Source: Streptomyces canus (GTDB lineage Bacteria; Actinomycetota; Actinomycetes; Streptomycetales; Streptomycetaceae). From it: a stretch of 64,000 nucleotides of DNA. Position numbers and translations under genes: made by a program. The stretch's first letter is position 1, and each line of letters begins with the position of its first letter. The notes beneath the pieces are model-generated. The model saw only the letters and a program-made list of their open reading frames with translations. It searched no databases and was not told the DNA's origin. The stretch is from the NCBI RefSeq assembly GCF_041435015.1, contig NZ_CP107990.1, positions 1-64,000 on the forward strand, read 5' to 3'. Below, in pieces: positions 43,813-52,693 of the stretch.

Positions 43813-45462
43813 ATGGAAGAAAATTCACCAAGTAGCACAAATCACTTCCAGGGCGGCATAAGGATCTGGGTGGTGGTGGCCGGTATCAGCTTGGCTCTGG
43901 CAGCATCCCTCACTCTGGCCAACGCCATGGGCGCAAAACCCGGCCGGGCAGCGACCCTCATCGGTGTCCTGGCCGGCCTGACCGGCTTTCTGGGGTCCGT
44001 CACCCAACTTCTGCGGGACAAACTGGCCGAGGTGCCCCGATGGCAGCGCGCCACATACGCAGTCGTGATCGGTTGTGTCTTTGCCGGCGGGGTCGTGGTA
44101 CTCCTGCGCTTCCAGGCCCCACCGCCCCCGCTGCACCGGCTGACCGGTCCTCAGGACGTGGCCGTGGTCGGCTTCAAAGACCGTGACTCCGGGCAAGACC
44201 AGCAGCTTTTGGACGATGTCTCCTCGACCTTTGCCCAGGCACTGAGCAAGGCCCTTCCCAAGGGCACAGACGTACACGACTACGCAACGCAGTACGAGCT
44301 TCCGCTGAGCGAACTGCTCCATGGCGATCACCACCGCCTCGACAACCGCACCCGGAAGTTTGTCGGCCAGTCCAACGCCGCCATCCTCGTCGGCGGCATC
44401 GTCACCCCCGGTTCCGGCGGGCAGATCAACGTGCGCCCGGCTGTGTATGTCCGCGCCGACCAGGTGGCCGACGCCCCCGAACTCGCTGGCTGGTACACCA
44501 GCGAACCGGTCCCCGCGGACCAAAGCCTCGGCCTTGCCTACAGCCGGCGCGCCCTAGTGGCCGAGTTGGTCCGGCAAGCCAGCGGTCTTGCCCAGTTCAC
44601 CTCCGCCCTAGACGCCTGGCACTCAGGCCGCACCACCGAAGCAGCAGCCGGCTTCGCCCGGCTGCTGCCCGGCAAAGGGGCGTCGGAACTGGATTCCGGC
44701 ACTGGATTCGTCACCTCGGACCTTGTCCACCTGTTCCGGGGCCACGCCCTGGAACAAACCACTGTCAACGGACAAGCGGCTTCGCGTTCCGTACTGGAGT
44801 CCGCAGGCGCCGACTACCGGGCCATCCCGGCAGACTCTCCCATCCGGCTCCGGGCACAGCTCAGCCTGGCCGACAACATTTATCTGCGTGCGGTGACAGC
44901 GACAGACTGCGCTCCCGGAGCCCTGCGTGACTCGGACATCCCCGGCGTCACCTCCACCCTCCGACGGCTGATGTCCGACGCGAACTTCACCACGCTGGGC
45001 CGTCTCAAAGCCGCGGTCAACCTAGCCCAGGTGGAGTATTGCCGGATCAATGCGGGCCTCACCAACGACGACGGCACCATCGATGCCATTGTGCGGCGGG
45101 TCCGCGCCGCAGAGCCCGGCGTAGGCGTTCGCGAACTCAAGGCGCTAGCTGCCTCCATCGCCGCCCAGCGCGAGGCGGACCGAGGGCACCTGGAGGTCGC
45201 GATCTCCGGCATCCGGCAGGCACTCGCATTGGAGAGCCGATTCGTCGTTCGCGCCCAGTGGCTGGGATGGCTGGCCGCCTGGGCCTTCGCTCGATGCGAC
45301 CTGGTCACCGGCGACCAAGCCGCGCGGGATTCTCTCGACCAACTGCGTAACGCCTTCCGCACCGGTGCCGCGAGCCGACAGGACTACGACGCGGACCGCA
45401 AGTACCTCGACCAGCAAAGAAACCAGGCCCGCGCGCAGTGCGGGTCTGGGAGCCCACAGTGA
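43813..45462 (+). CDS. Membrane protein with a large TPR-like soluble domain
   Basis: 549 residues. Three transmembrane segments lie at about 17-37, 44-66 and 82-101, followed by a cytoplasmic or external domain of about 440 residues with helical repeats (RALVAELVRQASGLAQFTSA, RLKAAVNLAQVEYC, HLEVAISGIRQALALESRF). The segment DVAVVGFKDRDSGQDQQLLD suggests a substrate-binding-like beta-alpha start. It is followed after 20 bases by a lipoprotein gene. The pair may form an envelope complex of unknown role. Confidence 0.65.
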   Translation: MEENSPSSTNHFQGGIRIWVVVAGISLALAASLTLANAMGAKPGRAATLIGVLAGLTGFLGSVTQLLRDKLAEVPRWQRATYAVVIGCVFAGGVVVLLRFQAPPPPLHRLTGPQDVAVVGFKDRDSGQDQQLLDDVSSTFAQALSKALPKGTDVHDYATQYELPLSELLHGDHHRLDNRTRKFVGQSNAAILVGGIVTPGSGGQINVRPAVYVRADQVADAPELAGWYTSEPVPADQSLGLAYSRRALVAELVRQASGLAQFTSALDAWHSGRTTEAAAGFARLLPGKGASELDSGTGFVTSDLVHLFRGHALEQTTVNGQAASRSVLESAGADYRAIPADSPIRLRAQLSLADNIYLRAVTATDCAPGALRDSDIPGVTSTLRRLMSDANFTTLGRLKAAVNLAQVEYCRINAGLTNDDGTIDAIVRRVRAAEPGVGVRELKALAASIAAQREADRGHLEVAISGIRQALALESRFVVRAQWLGWLAAWAFARCDLVTGDQAARDSLDQLRNAFRTGAASRQDYDADRKYLDQQRNQARAQCGSGSPQ

Positions 45463-45482
45463 GCACATGAAAGGAAACCCTG

Positions 45483-46388
45483 ATGAAGCGTCGACAACTA
45501 GTCGGATGGCTGGTGCTGCTGTCCATCACCGCCGCTGGATGCGACTCGGCGACCCAGGACGCCACACGTCGAACGAACACGACAACCGGAAACGCAGCAG
45601 AGAACCGACAAGCCGCAGACGCACGCACACCCAAACCGCACAAGGGCCCGAAACTGCCGGGGAAGTTCAGAAACCTCGCGGCAGGCGACGGCGCCGCCCC
45701 CGACTGTAAGCGAGATCTTTCCTCTCTGCCTGCGGAGTTCACCACCTCGCCCGCCGTATGGATGAGCACAATCCAGGGTCCCCGCAGCCTCGTGCTCAAT
45801 AGCGAGAACGCGCTGTGCCTGCACGGCTTCACGGCCAAGCGAGCGGTCTCCGTCACCGTCTCTGACGGCCGCCATGGCTACACCACCACCGCGCAGCCCA
45901 CCGCGGGCAAGCTCACCTTCGACCGGTACGAGCCTCCGGAGTCGCTTTTCAACGGTGCGCGGCTGCGGGTGTACGACATCGGCAGCGGCGTGATGCAAAG
46001 CGAGACCTGGGACTTCGTCCCGCAGTCCGCCGCCCGTGAAAGCCTGGCGGCAGCGGGCCACTTCACCATCAGCGCCGCCCAGGGCAGCACCACCGCCTCG
46101 TACAGGCAGTCGGTTGGCGTACCGACGAACCCTGAACGGGCACGGTTGCGCGGTGAGAACAAGCGCCGACTGGTCATCTACGGTTTCAAGCAGGGAGACA
46201 CGATTCCCATCGGTCTCTACCAGCTGGCTGGCGAGGCGAGCGACCAGGCGACCCTCGTCCGACAGCTCGGCAGCGTCGTGATGCCCCGCTCGCGCACCGC
46301 CGTCTTCGCCGTCCCGCAATCAGCGGCGGGCAATACATACTGCATCACGGTACCCCTGGCCACGCAGTACAACTGCCCGTCCTTCTGA
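45483..46388 (+). CDS. Putative lipoprotein paired with the membrane TPR protein
   Basis: 301 residues after AAAGGAAA. A lipobox ITAAGC puts the lipidated cysteine at residue 20. A low-complexity Thr/Asn/Lys linker of about 40 residues leads to a beta-rich domain with a few cysteines (APDCKRDLSSLP and NTYCITVPLATQYNC). It is probably anchored outside the membrane. It shares the transcript with the preceding membrane protein. Confidence 0.65.
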   Translation: MKRRQLVGWLVLLSITAAGCDSATQDATRRTNTTTGNAAENRQAADARTPKPHKGPKLPGKFRNLAAGDGAAPDCKRDLSSLPAEFTTSPAVWMSTIQGPRSLVLNSENALCLHGFTAKRAVSVTVSDGRHGYTTTAQPTAGKLTFDRYEPPESLFNGARLRVYDIGSGVMQSETWDFVPQSAARESLAAAGHFTISAAQGSTTASYRQSVGVPTNPERARLRGENKRRLVIYGFKQGDTIPIGLYQLAGEASDQATLVRQLGSVVMPRSRTAVFAVPQSAAGNTYCITVPLATQYNCPSF

Positions 46389-46429
46389 TCCACTGGTCGG
46401 GGTGATCTCGAGTTGTTCGCCGCTGCCCA

Positions 46430-46690
46430 CCTCGCGACCCATCAGACTTCGCTTCGTCGTCAGGTGCGGTGAGTAGTTGTCACAGAGGATCGCAATGCGC
46501 ACGTCGATCGGGTGCTGTGAGCGCGGGTAGCGGGAGAACTTCGGGAACTTCGACCAGCTCTTGCCTTCTGACGTGCCCATAGAGCAGGTCTTTGGCAAGG
46601 TCGTAGGCGGCGAGCAGTGCTGTGCTGGTTGTGACGTCGTTCAGCGGCCCCGCGGTCGCGAGGAGACGCCGGTAGGGTGCTGAACGGGTC
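46430..46690 (-). pseudogene. IS630-family transposase remnant
   Basis: One frame reads NDVTTSTALLAAYDLAKDLL, then YGHVR. Another continues SWSKFPKFSRYPRS and HPIDVRIAILCDNYSPHLTT, the strand with the second catalytic Asp of IS630-type DDE transposases. The frame change and missing ends show it is dead. The rest of 46389-47612 holds only a decayed DUF402-like piece (about 46850-46950) and the DnaA-box repeat. Confidence 0.6.
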
Positions 46691-46977
46691 CGCTCCGAAC
46701 GCAGTAGGCACACACCCACCACGCGGCCGTTCCACACCCGGCGTCGCTAGCCCGGGCAGTTTGGTCCGCCGATATCGCGAGCGGCTCCGCCGTCGCGAGG
46801 CGAGGGGCAGCGGGCATCGGCCCCAGGCGCACAGTCGGTCACAGAGCCTCGCTCGTGCCGGCGATAACGCGCAGCGCCTGTTCGCTCCCCCACGCGGCCG
46901 CTGCAGTGCACCTCGCGTCGTACGACTGTCTCGCCTGACGTCGAAAGATCGCGTCACACGCCTCTGTCCAGGGCCGG

Positions 46978-47080
46978 TTGAACCCCGGCGGCTTCGTCGT
47001 CCCTGGTGCTCCGTCGAAAGGACCGCCTGCCGCGCTCCGGAGCCATTGAGCGGCACGGACGCGGGTTATCCACAAGCATC
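46978..47080. repeat. ~100-bp repeat with a perfect TTATCCACA box (copy 2)
   Basis: It matches 34917-35020. The box TTATCCACA is at 47066-47074, preceded in both copies by GAGCGGCACGGACGCG. It lies 540 bases upstream of parA. Confidence 0.6.
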
Positions 47081-47598
47081 GTCGAACGCGGCTCGCAGGC
47101 CTTCCAGGGAACGGGCGAGCTCGGCCCACGGGTCTTGTCTCATGCTCCATGACGGTATGCGTGCGCCGATTGAGGCGCTGAGATTTTGGCACTGCACCGG
47201 CAGTGGGGGCGGACGACCGTCACAAGTGCCTTTCCGTGACGCCCGCCGTGGCGTCGCTGTCCCACCTGCGAGTGACGCTCCCCAACAATGGGGCGAGGCG
47301 ATGTGAGCCCGCTATGAGAACGACTGGCGACGTCGTGCGAATACTGCGGACAGGCAGCCACTCATGCCTCACCCGCCGCGCCGACCCGCACCAGGCACCT
47401 CCACCGCCACCCAACACACCCTCCCCTGTTGCTGGAGTCTCAAGTTGGGAGGGCTGCGTCAACACGCTCTGCGGCGGCGTCATTTCGGGTGTTCACCTGT
47501 CGTTGGCGGTTCCTCGATTCCCCAGCGGCGCGTCCCCTCCGCGAGCCTCAACAGGTGATGCGTCAGCCGACTTCCCTCTTACCGCGCAGAGAACCTAG

Positions 47599-47604
47599 TA
47601 AAGT
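47599..47604 (+). promoter_or_regulatory. Candidate -10 box of parA
   Basis: TAAAGT ends eight bases before ATG 47613, and no ribosome site is seen, so parAB may start on a leaderless message. Confidence 0.35.
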
Positions 47605-47612
47605 TCGGCCGC

Positions 47613-48761
47613 ATGAGCATCCCGAGCCCCAGAGGAGAACGAGAGAAGCTAATTACGGCTCTCGCTCCGAAGCTGCGCAGGCACCTGAAGATCCGCGCCT
47701 TTGAGCACGGAATGGACATCCAGGACGCGACCGAGCACGCCATCAAGGCCTGGTACGAAGCCGATGACGTCCCCGAAGTCGACACCGAGGGAGCCAAAAC
47801 CTGGGGGACGTTCCTCCCAGTCGGCGGCCCAGACGAGTTCAAAGCCGCCTGCTCAGAGCGCGGCATCACCTACGTGCAGGGACTCGCGCAGGCGTTGACT
47901 CTGTGGCTCGACAACCATCCCTCCCCCACGACCCCCTTGGTGTCACAGCCGGTCGTGCGGGTCATAGTGGCCAACCAGAAGGGCGGCGTCGGCAAGACAT
48001 TCATCTCCTCCGGCATTGCGCAGGCTCTCGCGGAGGCCGGCCATCGCGTCCTGATCATTGACTACGACCCTCAAGGGCACCTCACGGCTGAGCTCGGCTT
48101 CGAAGACCTCATGTATGAGGACGATGTCGAGACGCTGATGATGCACATGGACGGCACCGCGAAGGGCGATATCCACGACCTACTGGTCGCCTTGGACCAG
48201 AAGCGCTTCGGTGAGCGGCTGCATCTGCTTCCTGCGTCTGACGACGCGTTCCTGCGGGACGTCGCTCTGTCCAAGGTGAGCTTCAGCGAAGCCGCCTTGG
48301 AACGGGCCCTGGAGCCGCTGGAAGAGGACTACGACGTCATCATCATCGACGGTCCGCCCAGCCTTGGTCTGAACATGGACACCGCCTTGTACTACGTGCG
48401 CCGCCGCGAAGGTGAACTCGCGGACCGATCAGGCGTCATCACCCCGGTCTGGGCCAACAAGGCGTCCCACCGTGCCTTCCGCCTGCTGAAGTCCCAGAAG
48501 GACGACTTGTGCAAGAAGGGTCGGATCCAGGTCGACTACCTGGGCCTGATCATCAACGCGTACGACAGTCGGCGCGGCAAGCTCGTGAAGGAGAACAAGG
48601 ATGAGTGGGAGAAGAGCAGTTCCCCGCCTGTTCTGGCGGTGATCGGTGACCTGAAGGAAGGCCGCGAGGCCGCTGATGGCGAGATCCCGCTGCTTGAGTA
48701 CGCCCCGGACAGCGAACATGCGCAGGCGATGCGCGACCTGGCGAAGGAACTGGCGGTATGA
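47613..48761 (+). CDS. parA: ParA partition ATPase
   Basis: 382 residues. A 110-residue N-terminal extension precedes VIVANQKGGVGKTFISSG, the deviant Walker A of ParA ATPases. RVLIIDYDPQGHLTAELG gives the switch region and YDVIIIDGPPSLGLNMD the Walker B. ParA moves plasmid copies apart by ATP-driven binding to the nucleoid. It overlaps parB as ATGA. The long N-terminus is typical of type Ia plasmid ParA proteins, which also repress their own promoter. Confidence 0.9.
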   Translation: MSIPSPRGEREKLITALAPKLRRHLKIRAFEHGMDIQDATEHAIKAWYEADDVPEVDTEGAKTWGTFLPVGGPDEFKAACSERGITYVQGLAQALTLWLDNHPSPTTPLVSQPVVRVIVANQKGGVGKTFISSGIAQALAEAGHRVLIIDYDPQGHLTAELGFEDLMYEDDVETLMMHMDGTAKGDIHDLLVALDQKRFGERLHLLPASDDAFLRDVALSKVSFSEAALERALEPLEEDYDVIIIDGPPSLGLNMDTALYYVRRREGELADRSGVITPVWANKASHRAFRLLKSQKDDLCKKGRIQVDYLGLIINAYDSRRGKLVKENKDEWEKSSSPPVLAVIGDLKEGREAADGEIPLLEYAPDSEHAQAMRDLAKELAV

Positions 48762-49846
48762 GAGACACCAACAAGAAGGACGGCCAGCAGCGGGTCACGC
48801 GCGGCTTCAGCATTGATGAGGACAGGCCGGGCGGGGAACAGGAAGGACCGCGTCGCGTCCGGACTCGCTCACAGATCATGAACGGGGAGGGCAAGAGGCC
48901 CCCGGCCTCGGTGAAGCTGGCACTGCTGGCGCACAACCCGTTCAACCCGCGTGAAGAACTCACCAACCTCGAAGAGACCGCTGACTCGATGCGGGCCAAG
49001 GGGCAGATCCAGCCGGTCACTGTGGCGCGGCGCTCTGCCTTCCTGATGGCGCACCCGGGGCAGGAAGAGGCGCTCGCTGAAGCCGAGTACGTCGTCATCG
49101 ACGGCAACCGGCGTCTGGCTGCCGCTCGTCTGGCTGGCCTCGAAGAGCTGCGGATCGACGTCAACGACGACCTGGCGGCTAGTGCAGCGGATCTCCTGGA
49201 GTCCGCGCTGATCGCCAACATCCACCGCGAGGATGTGGCTCCCCTGGACCAGGCGAAGGCGATCCAGGATCTCGTGAAGGTACACGGGTCGCAGGGCGAG
49301 GTGGCCAGGCGTCTGGGGAAGACGCCCCCCTGGGTGTCGCAGCGCCTGGCGCTCCTGGAACTCACGCCCGAGTTGCAGGAGCAGGTGGAGACAGGTGAGT
49401 TGAAGGTGGAACCGGCTCGCCGGATCGGTCGGCTCCCCAAGGCTCAGCAGGCGAGCGAGGCGAAGAAGGCCATCGAGGCTGCCAAGGCCCCTCGCCAGCG
49501 GCGCAAGCCTGCGGTGGAGCAGGCGAGCGAGGCCTCAGCCGTTAACGCCGTTAATACCCTCAAGGGCGGTGCGCCGGCGAGCTCCTCCGCGTCGTCGACC
49601 GTTAACGCCGTTAATACCCCGGAGACTCAGGCTCCGGAGAACGCGGCGCTGTCCGGAGCCGAACAGCCGCGTCGGCTGCCATACGACGATGCCTTCTCGG
49701 TGGTCACTCACCTGCACTTGAAGATGGAGCCGGCGGTCTTCGCCGACGGCGCACGCGTGTGGCTGCGGATCCTGCGCGAACAGCACCCGGACGCGTACGG
49801 CGCGCTGCTCCAGGAGCTGACCCAGCCAGAGCAGCAGCCTGCCTGA
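48758..49846 (+). CDS. parB: ParB centromere-binding protein
   Basis: 362 residues. The ParB/Srx domain has EYVVIDGNRRLAAARLAG, equivalent to the GERRxRA CTP-binding box. The HTH is at about residues 178-205 (GSQGEVARRLGKTPPWVSQR). A linker of about 60 residues contains two VNAVNT repeats encoded by identical 20-bp DNA, then a C-terminal dimer domain. It binds parS and spreads along DNA, and partners with ParA. The start lies in the parA stop. Confidence 0.9.
   Translation: MRDTNKKDGQQRVTRGFSIDEDRPGGEQEGPRRVRTRSQIMNGEGKRPPASVKLALLAHNPFNPREELTNLEETADSMRAKGQIQPVTVARRSAFLMAHPGQEEALAEAEYVVIDGNRRLAAARLAGLEELRIDVNDDLAASAADLLESALIANIHREDVAPLDQAKAIQDLVKVHGSQGEVARRLGKTPPWVSQRLALLELTPELQEQVETGELKVEPARRIGRLPKAQQASEAKKAIEAAKAPRQRRKPAVEQASEASAVNAVNTLKGGAPASSSASSTVNAVNTPETQAPENAALSGAEQPRRLPYDDAFSVVTHLHLKMEPAVFADGARVWLRILREQHPDAYGALLQELTQPEQQPA
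49539..49618. repeat. parS: Two identical 20-bp repeats inside parB, candidate centromere sites
   Basis: CCGTTAACGCCGTTAATACC occurs at 49539-49558 and again at 49599-49618, exactly 60 bases apart. Each copy holds two CCGTTAA half-units. Identity at third codon positions is more than expected from the short VNAVNT peptide. This makes a binding site for ParB plausible but unproven. Confidence 0.45.
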
Positions 49847-49865
49847 GTTCCCACAGCCCCTGAAA

Positions 49866-49918
49866 CGCCAGAAGGCCCGTACGCCCCGAAGTTCGCGGGG
49901 CGTACGGGCCTTCTGGCG
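49866..49918. terminator. 23-bp perfect bidirectional terminator
   Basis: Arms 49866-49888 (starting CGCCAGAAGGCCCGTACG) and 49896-49918 pair without mismatch around a seven-base loop. It separates parAB from the convergent minus-strand operon. Confidence 0.9.
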
Positions 49919-49929
49919 CGCTCACAGTC

Positions 49930-50628
49930 CTATGTCATGCCGCCCGAGTGGCGGTCTCGTATAGGGCTGTGTCGCTCGCCCGTTTCCTCGTGGTCGATGG
50001 TGGCCGCCAGGAGCGCGGCGATGTCGGTCTCATAGGGGTCGTGGTAGGCGGCGTGGTCGCTGACGACGAACAGCGTCGCCTTGGCCACGGCCCCGGAGCC
50101 TCCCTTCTGCAGCAGGGCGTTGAGGCGGTCGGCGTCGCGTTCCGTGTGGCGGCACTGGGTGTAGGGGCCGATCTGGAGCAGGAGCTGCCCGAATTCGCCG
50201 TGCGGGTACCGGGCGATGTGCACGGCGTAGTGGGCCTGCGGCATCGCGACGTCGTCGGGGAGGTCCAGGCCCGCCGCGGCGTGGGTGAGCATCCGGTAGG
50301 CCGGGTTCCAGGTACCGAGGATGGTCGACGTCTCGCAGCGCAGCCAGCCTTTGCTGGTGTAGCCGTCGGCATAGGGCACGTACGGGGTGTCAGGGTGGAC
50401 CAGGGTGACGGCGATGACGTCGGGCCCATGGTCGTCGCCGGGGATCGGGTGGGCGCGCTCGATGAACGGGCCGATACCGATGGCGATGTCCTGGCCGCTG
50501 CCGGGCGTCCAGGGCTGCGGCTTCTTGCGGGCGGCGAGCATTGCACGGAACGCGTCGACGACGACCTGGTCCTCAGCGGTGAGGGTGCCGGGAGCGTGGC
50601 CGCAGCGGCGGAAGAGACGGCGCTTCAC
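49930..50628 (-). CDS. Hypothetical protein, last gene of the DnaN operon
   Basis: 232 residues from GTG 50628. It is soluble, mixed alpha/beta, with TAEDQVVVDAFRAML, IAIGIGPFIERAHP and PYTQCRHTERDADRLNALLQ. No family is recognised. Strong codon bias and its place at the end of a dense operon, just before a strong terminator, support a real gene. Confidence 0.65.
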   Translation of the reverse strand: MKRRLFRRCGHAPGTLTAEDQVVVDAFRAMLAARKKPQPWTPGSGQDIAIGIGPFIERAHPIPGDDHGPDVIAVTLVHPDTPYVPYADGYTSKGWLRCETSTILGTWNPAYRMLTHAAAGLDLPDDVAMPQAHYAVHIARYPHGEFGQLLLQIGPYTQCRHTERDADRLNALLQKGGSGAVAKATLFVVSDHAAYHDPYETDIAALLAATIDHEETGERHSPIRDRHSGGMT

Positions 50629-50762
50629 CAGGTGAACCTGCCTTCCAACTGGGGGACGGGGGTGCGGGCGGACCCGCTCGGGGTTCCGTATGCGCCCTCG
50701 CGAGGGTCGGTCGCGACCGTCAGTACTCGCGGTCGCGGCACCAACCTCGTGAGGCGGCGCAG

Positions 50763-50975
50763 CTAAGGGGTGGGTGTGCTCGCGTCGGCGGCCGCCGACT
50801 GGGCAGCGTTCGCCTCGAGTTCGGCGTGGCGCTGTCGGAGCTGGTCGATGGCCGCGTGATCGGTCAGGGCCGTGGTGATCAGATCGCGCTGGTACTCCAT
50901 GCCGGCGACGACGCCACGGTGGTAGCGGCACTGGTCCTGAGCTTCGGCGCAGGCCAGGCAGTCCTCCCAGTTCAT
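50763..50975 (-). CDS. Small hypothetical protein of the DnaN operon
   Basis: 70 residues. The ATG overlaps the preceding stop (ATGA). The N-terminus MNWEDCLACAEAQDQCRYH has three cysteines that may bind metal; the rest is a helix (DQLRQRHAELEANAA). Confidence 0.6.
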   Translation of the reverse strand: MNWEDCLACAEAQDQCRYHRGVVAGMEYQRDLITTALTDHAAIDQLRQRHAELEANAAQSAAADASTPTP

Positions 50976-51481
50976 GTCGTCGTACGGTGCGCCCTCCGGC
51001 CCGGGAACTGTGGCGTGACGGGGGCGTTGGGGGAGGGGAAGAGGTAGGTGCGGGTTAACAGGTCCTCACGCCAGGTGGGCGGCAGCTCGGTGAGGTGGGC
51101 GGCCAGCGCTTGCGCGATGGCGGGGTAGTGGTCGTACAGGGATGACCACAGTCGTTTGGCCTCGGTGTCCGGGTCGCTGGCTGCGTTCAGCCAGTCGGCC
51201 TCCCGCGCGTAGTCGCGGATCTTCTCGCGCCGTTCCTCCCAGTGGCTGGTGTCGATCCCGGCCCGGATGGCCGCGCCCATGACGCGGGTGTCGTTGAGGA
51301 AGTCAGGGTCCATCTGGCGGTGGGCGAGGGTTTCGGCGGCGGCCGGGTCGCGGTCGGCGAGGGCGGCCAGGGCCTGGTCGGTGAGGAGGGCGGAGCGCTG
51401 CGTCCAGAAGTCCGCGTTGGCGTAGGCGGCACTCAGCAGCCGGGTGCGCAGGTGGGTGAGGCGGGTCGTGGTGTCCGTCAT
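50972..51481 (-). CDS. Hypothetical protein of the DnaN operon
   Basis: 169 residues from ATG 51481 after GAGAGAG. Almost entirely helical (LTHLRTRLLSAAYANADFW, TEAKRLWSSLYDHYPAIAQA). No family is recognised. It overlaps the next gene as ATGA and lies 93 bases after dnaN. Confidence 0.65.
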   Translation of the reverse strand: MTDTTTRLTHLRTRLLSAAYANADFWTQRSALLTDQALAALADRDPAAAETLAHRQMDPDFLNDTRVMGAAIRAGIDTSHWEERREKIRDYAREADWLNAASDPDTEAKRLWSSLYDHYPAIAQALAAHLTELPPTWREDLLTRTYLFPSPNAPVTPQFPGRRAHRTTT

Positions 51482-51574
51482 GGGGACTCTCTCGGTGAGT
51501 GGGCTGGTGCTGTGGGGCGGCCGGAACATGTCCACGGCCGCCCCACAGGTCAGGGTTGGGCGTGCGCGGCGGTT

Positions 51575-52693
51575 TCAGCCGCTGAGGCGGATCGGCATGA
51601 GGAGGTAGCGCAGCGCCTGGTCGTCACTGTCGTAGCCGCGCAGGACCGCGGGCTTGGTGGCGGTGGTGAACTGGAACTGGACGCGTTCGGCGTTCAGGGC
51701 GTTGAGGCCGTCGATCAGGAAAGACGGATTGAACGCGATGCTCAGCTCGCCGCCTTCGAGGCTGGTGTCGACGTTGTCGACGGCTTGGGCGTCGTCGCTC
51801 GTGCCGCCCTCCAGCACGAGGGTGCCTTCTGCCGTGAACGTGAGCTTGATCGGCGATTCCTTCTTGGTGGAGACCAGGGCGACGCGCTGCACGGCCGCCT
51901 TGAGCGCCGCGATCTCCACCGTGGCCTCGTGCTGAAACTCCGTGGGGAAGAGCGCCTCATACTTGGGGAGTTCGCCCTCCATGGCGCGGATGGTGGTGGT
52001 GTGGCACTCACCGCGCAGAGTGAACAGGCCCGAGCTCGCGGTGGGCAAGGCGATGTCGACGGTGGTGTCGTCGGCGACGGCCTTGGCGGCGTCGATGAGG
52101 GCCTTGGCCGGGATCACGGCGGTGCAGTCGGGCAGGTCGGCGTCCTTCCACGCCAGGGTGCGCACGGCGAACCGGTAGCGGTCGGTGGCGTGCAGGGTGA
52201 GGGTGCCCGCCTCGTTGTCGTGGCGCAGGCCGATGCCGGTGAGCAGCGGCAGGGTGTCGTCCTTGCCGACCGCGCTGGCGACCTGGGCAACCGCTTCGGC
52301 GAGGTCTGCCCCGGCGAGGGTGCCGGTGGTGGCGCCCGGGGCGGGCAGGGCCGGATATTCCTCTAGGGGCAGCGTCGGCAAGGTGAAGCGGGCTGATCCG
52401 GCGCGCAGCAGCATGCGGCTGCCGGTGAGTTCGAGGTGCACGTCGCCGCGGATGGTGGCGATGATGTCGGACAGCAGCCTGCCGGAGATCAGGGCGCGGC
52501 CGTTCTCGGTGACGGTGGCGGGGGCACCGGTGTCGGCGGACACCTCGTAGTCGAAGGCGCTGACGCGCAGCCAGTCCTCGTGTGCGTCCAGGAGGATGCC
52601 GGCCAGGACGGGGGCCGGCGGGCGGGCGGGGAGGCTGCGGGCGGCGTAGCCGACGGCGGCGGCGAGGTGTTCCTGTCCGATGGTGAGCTTCAC
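51575..52693 (-). CDS. dnaN: DNA polymerase III beta sliding clamp, replicon-borne
   Basis: 372 residues, close to the usual 376. Three clamp domains are visible, with the N-terminal RALISGRLLSDIIATI strand-helix, the middle PLLTGIGLRHDNEAGTL, and the C-terminal ending RYLLMPIRLSG, equivalent to the conserved YL-x-M-P-x-R-L. It tethers polymerase to DNA. Streptomyces chromosomes already carry one dnaN, so this is an extra clamp encoded by the replicon, coupled (ATGA) to an HNH gene. It may help replication of the linear DNA or couple repair proteins. Confidence 0.9.
   Translation of the reverse strand: MKLTIGQEHLAAAVGYAARSLPARPPAPVLAGILLDAHEDWLRVSAFDYEVSADTGAPATVTENGRALISGRLLSDIIATIRGDVHLELTGSRMLLRAGSARFTLPTLPLEEYPALPAPGATTGTLAGADLAEAVAQVASAVGKDDTLPLLTGIGLRHDNEAGTLTLHATDRYRFAVRTLAWKDADLPDCTAVIPAKALIDAAKAVADDTTVDIALPTASSGLFTLRGECHTTTIRAMEGELPKYEALFPTEFQHEATVEIAALKAAVQRVALVSTKKESPIKLTFTAEGTLVLEGGTSDDAQAVDNVDTSLEGGELSIAFNPSFLIDGLNALNAERVQFQFTTATKPAVLRGYDSDDQALRYLLMPIRLSG

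Noticed and set aside
47140..47361. Basic 73-residue minus-strand frame resembling a transposase end
   Set aside because: No transposase motif and no matching ends; composition alone is not support.
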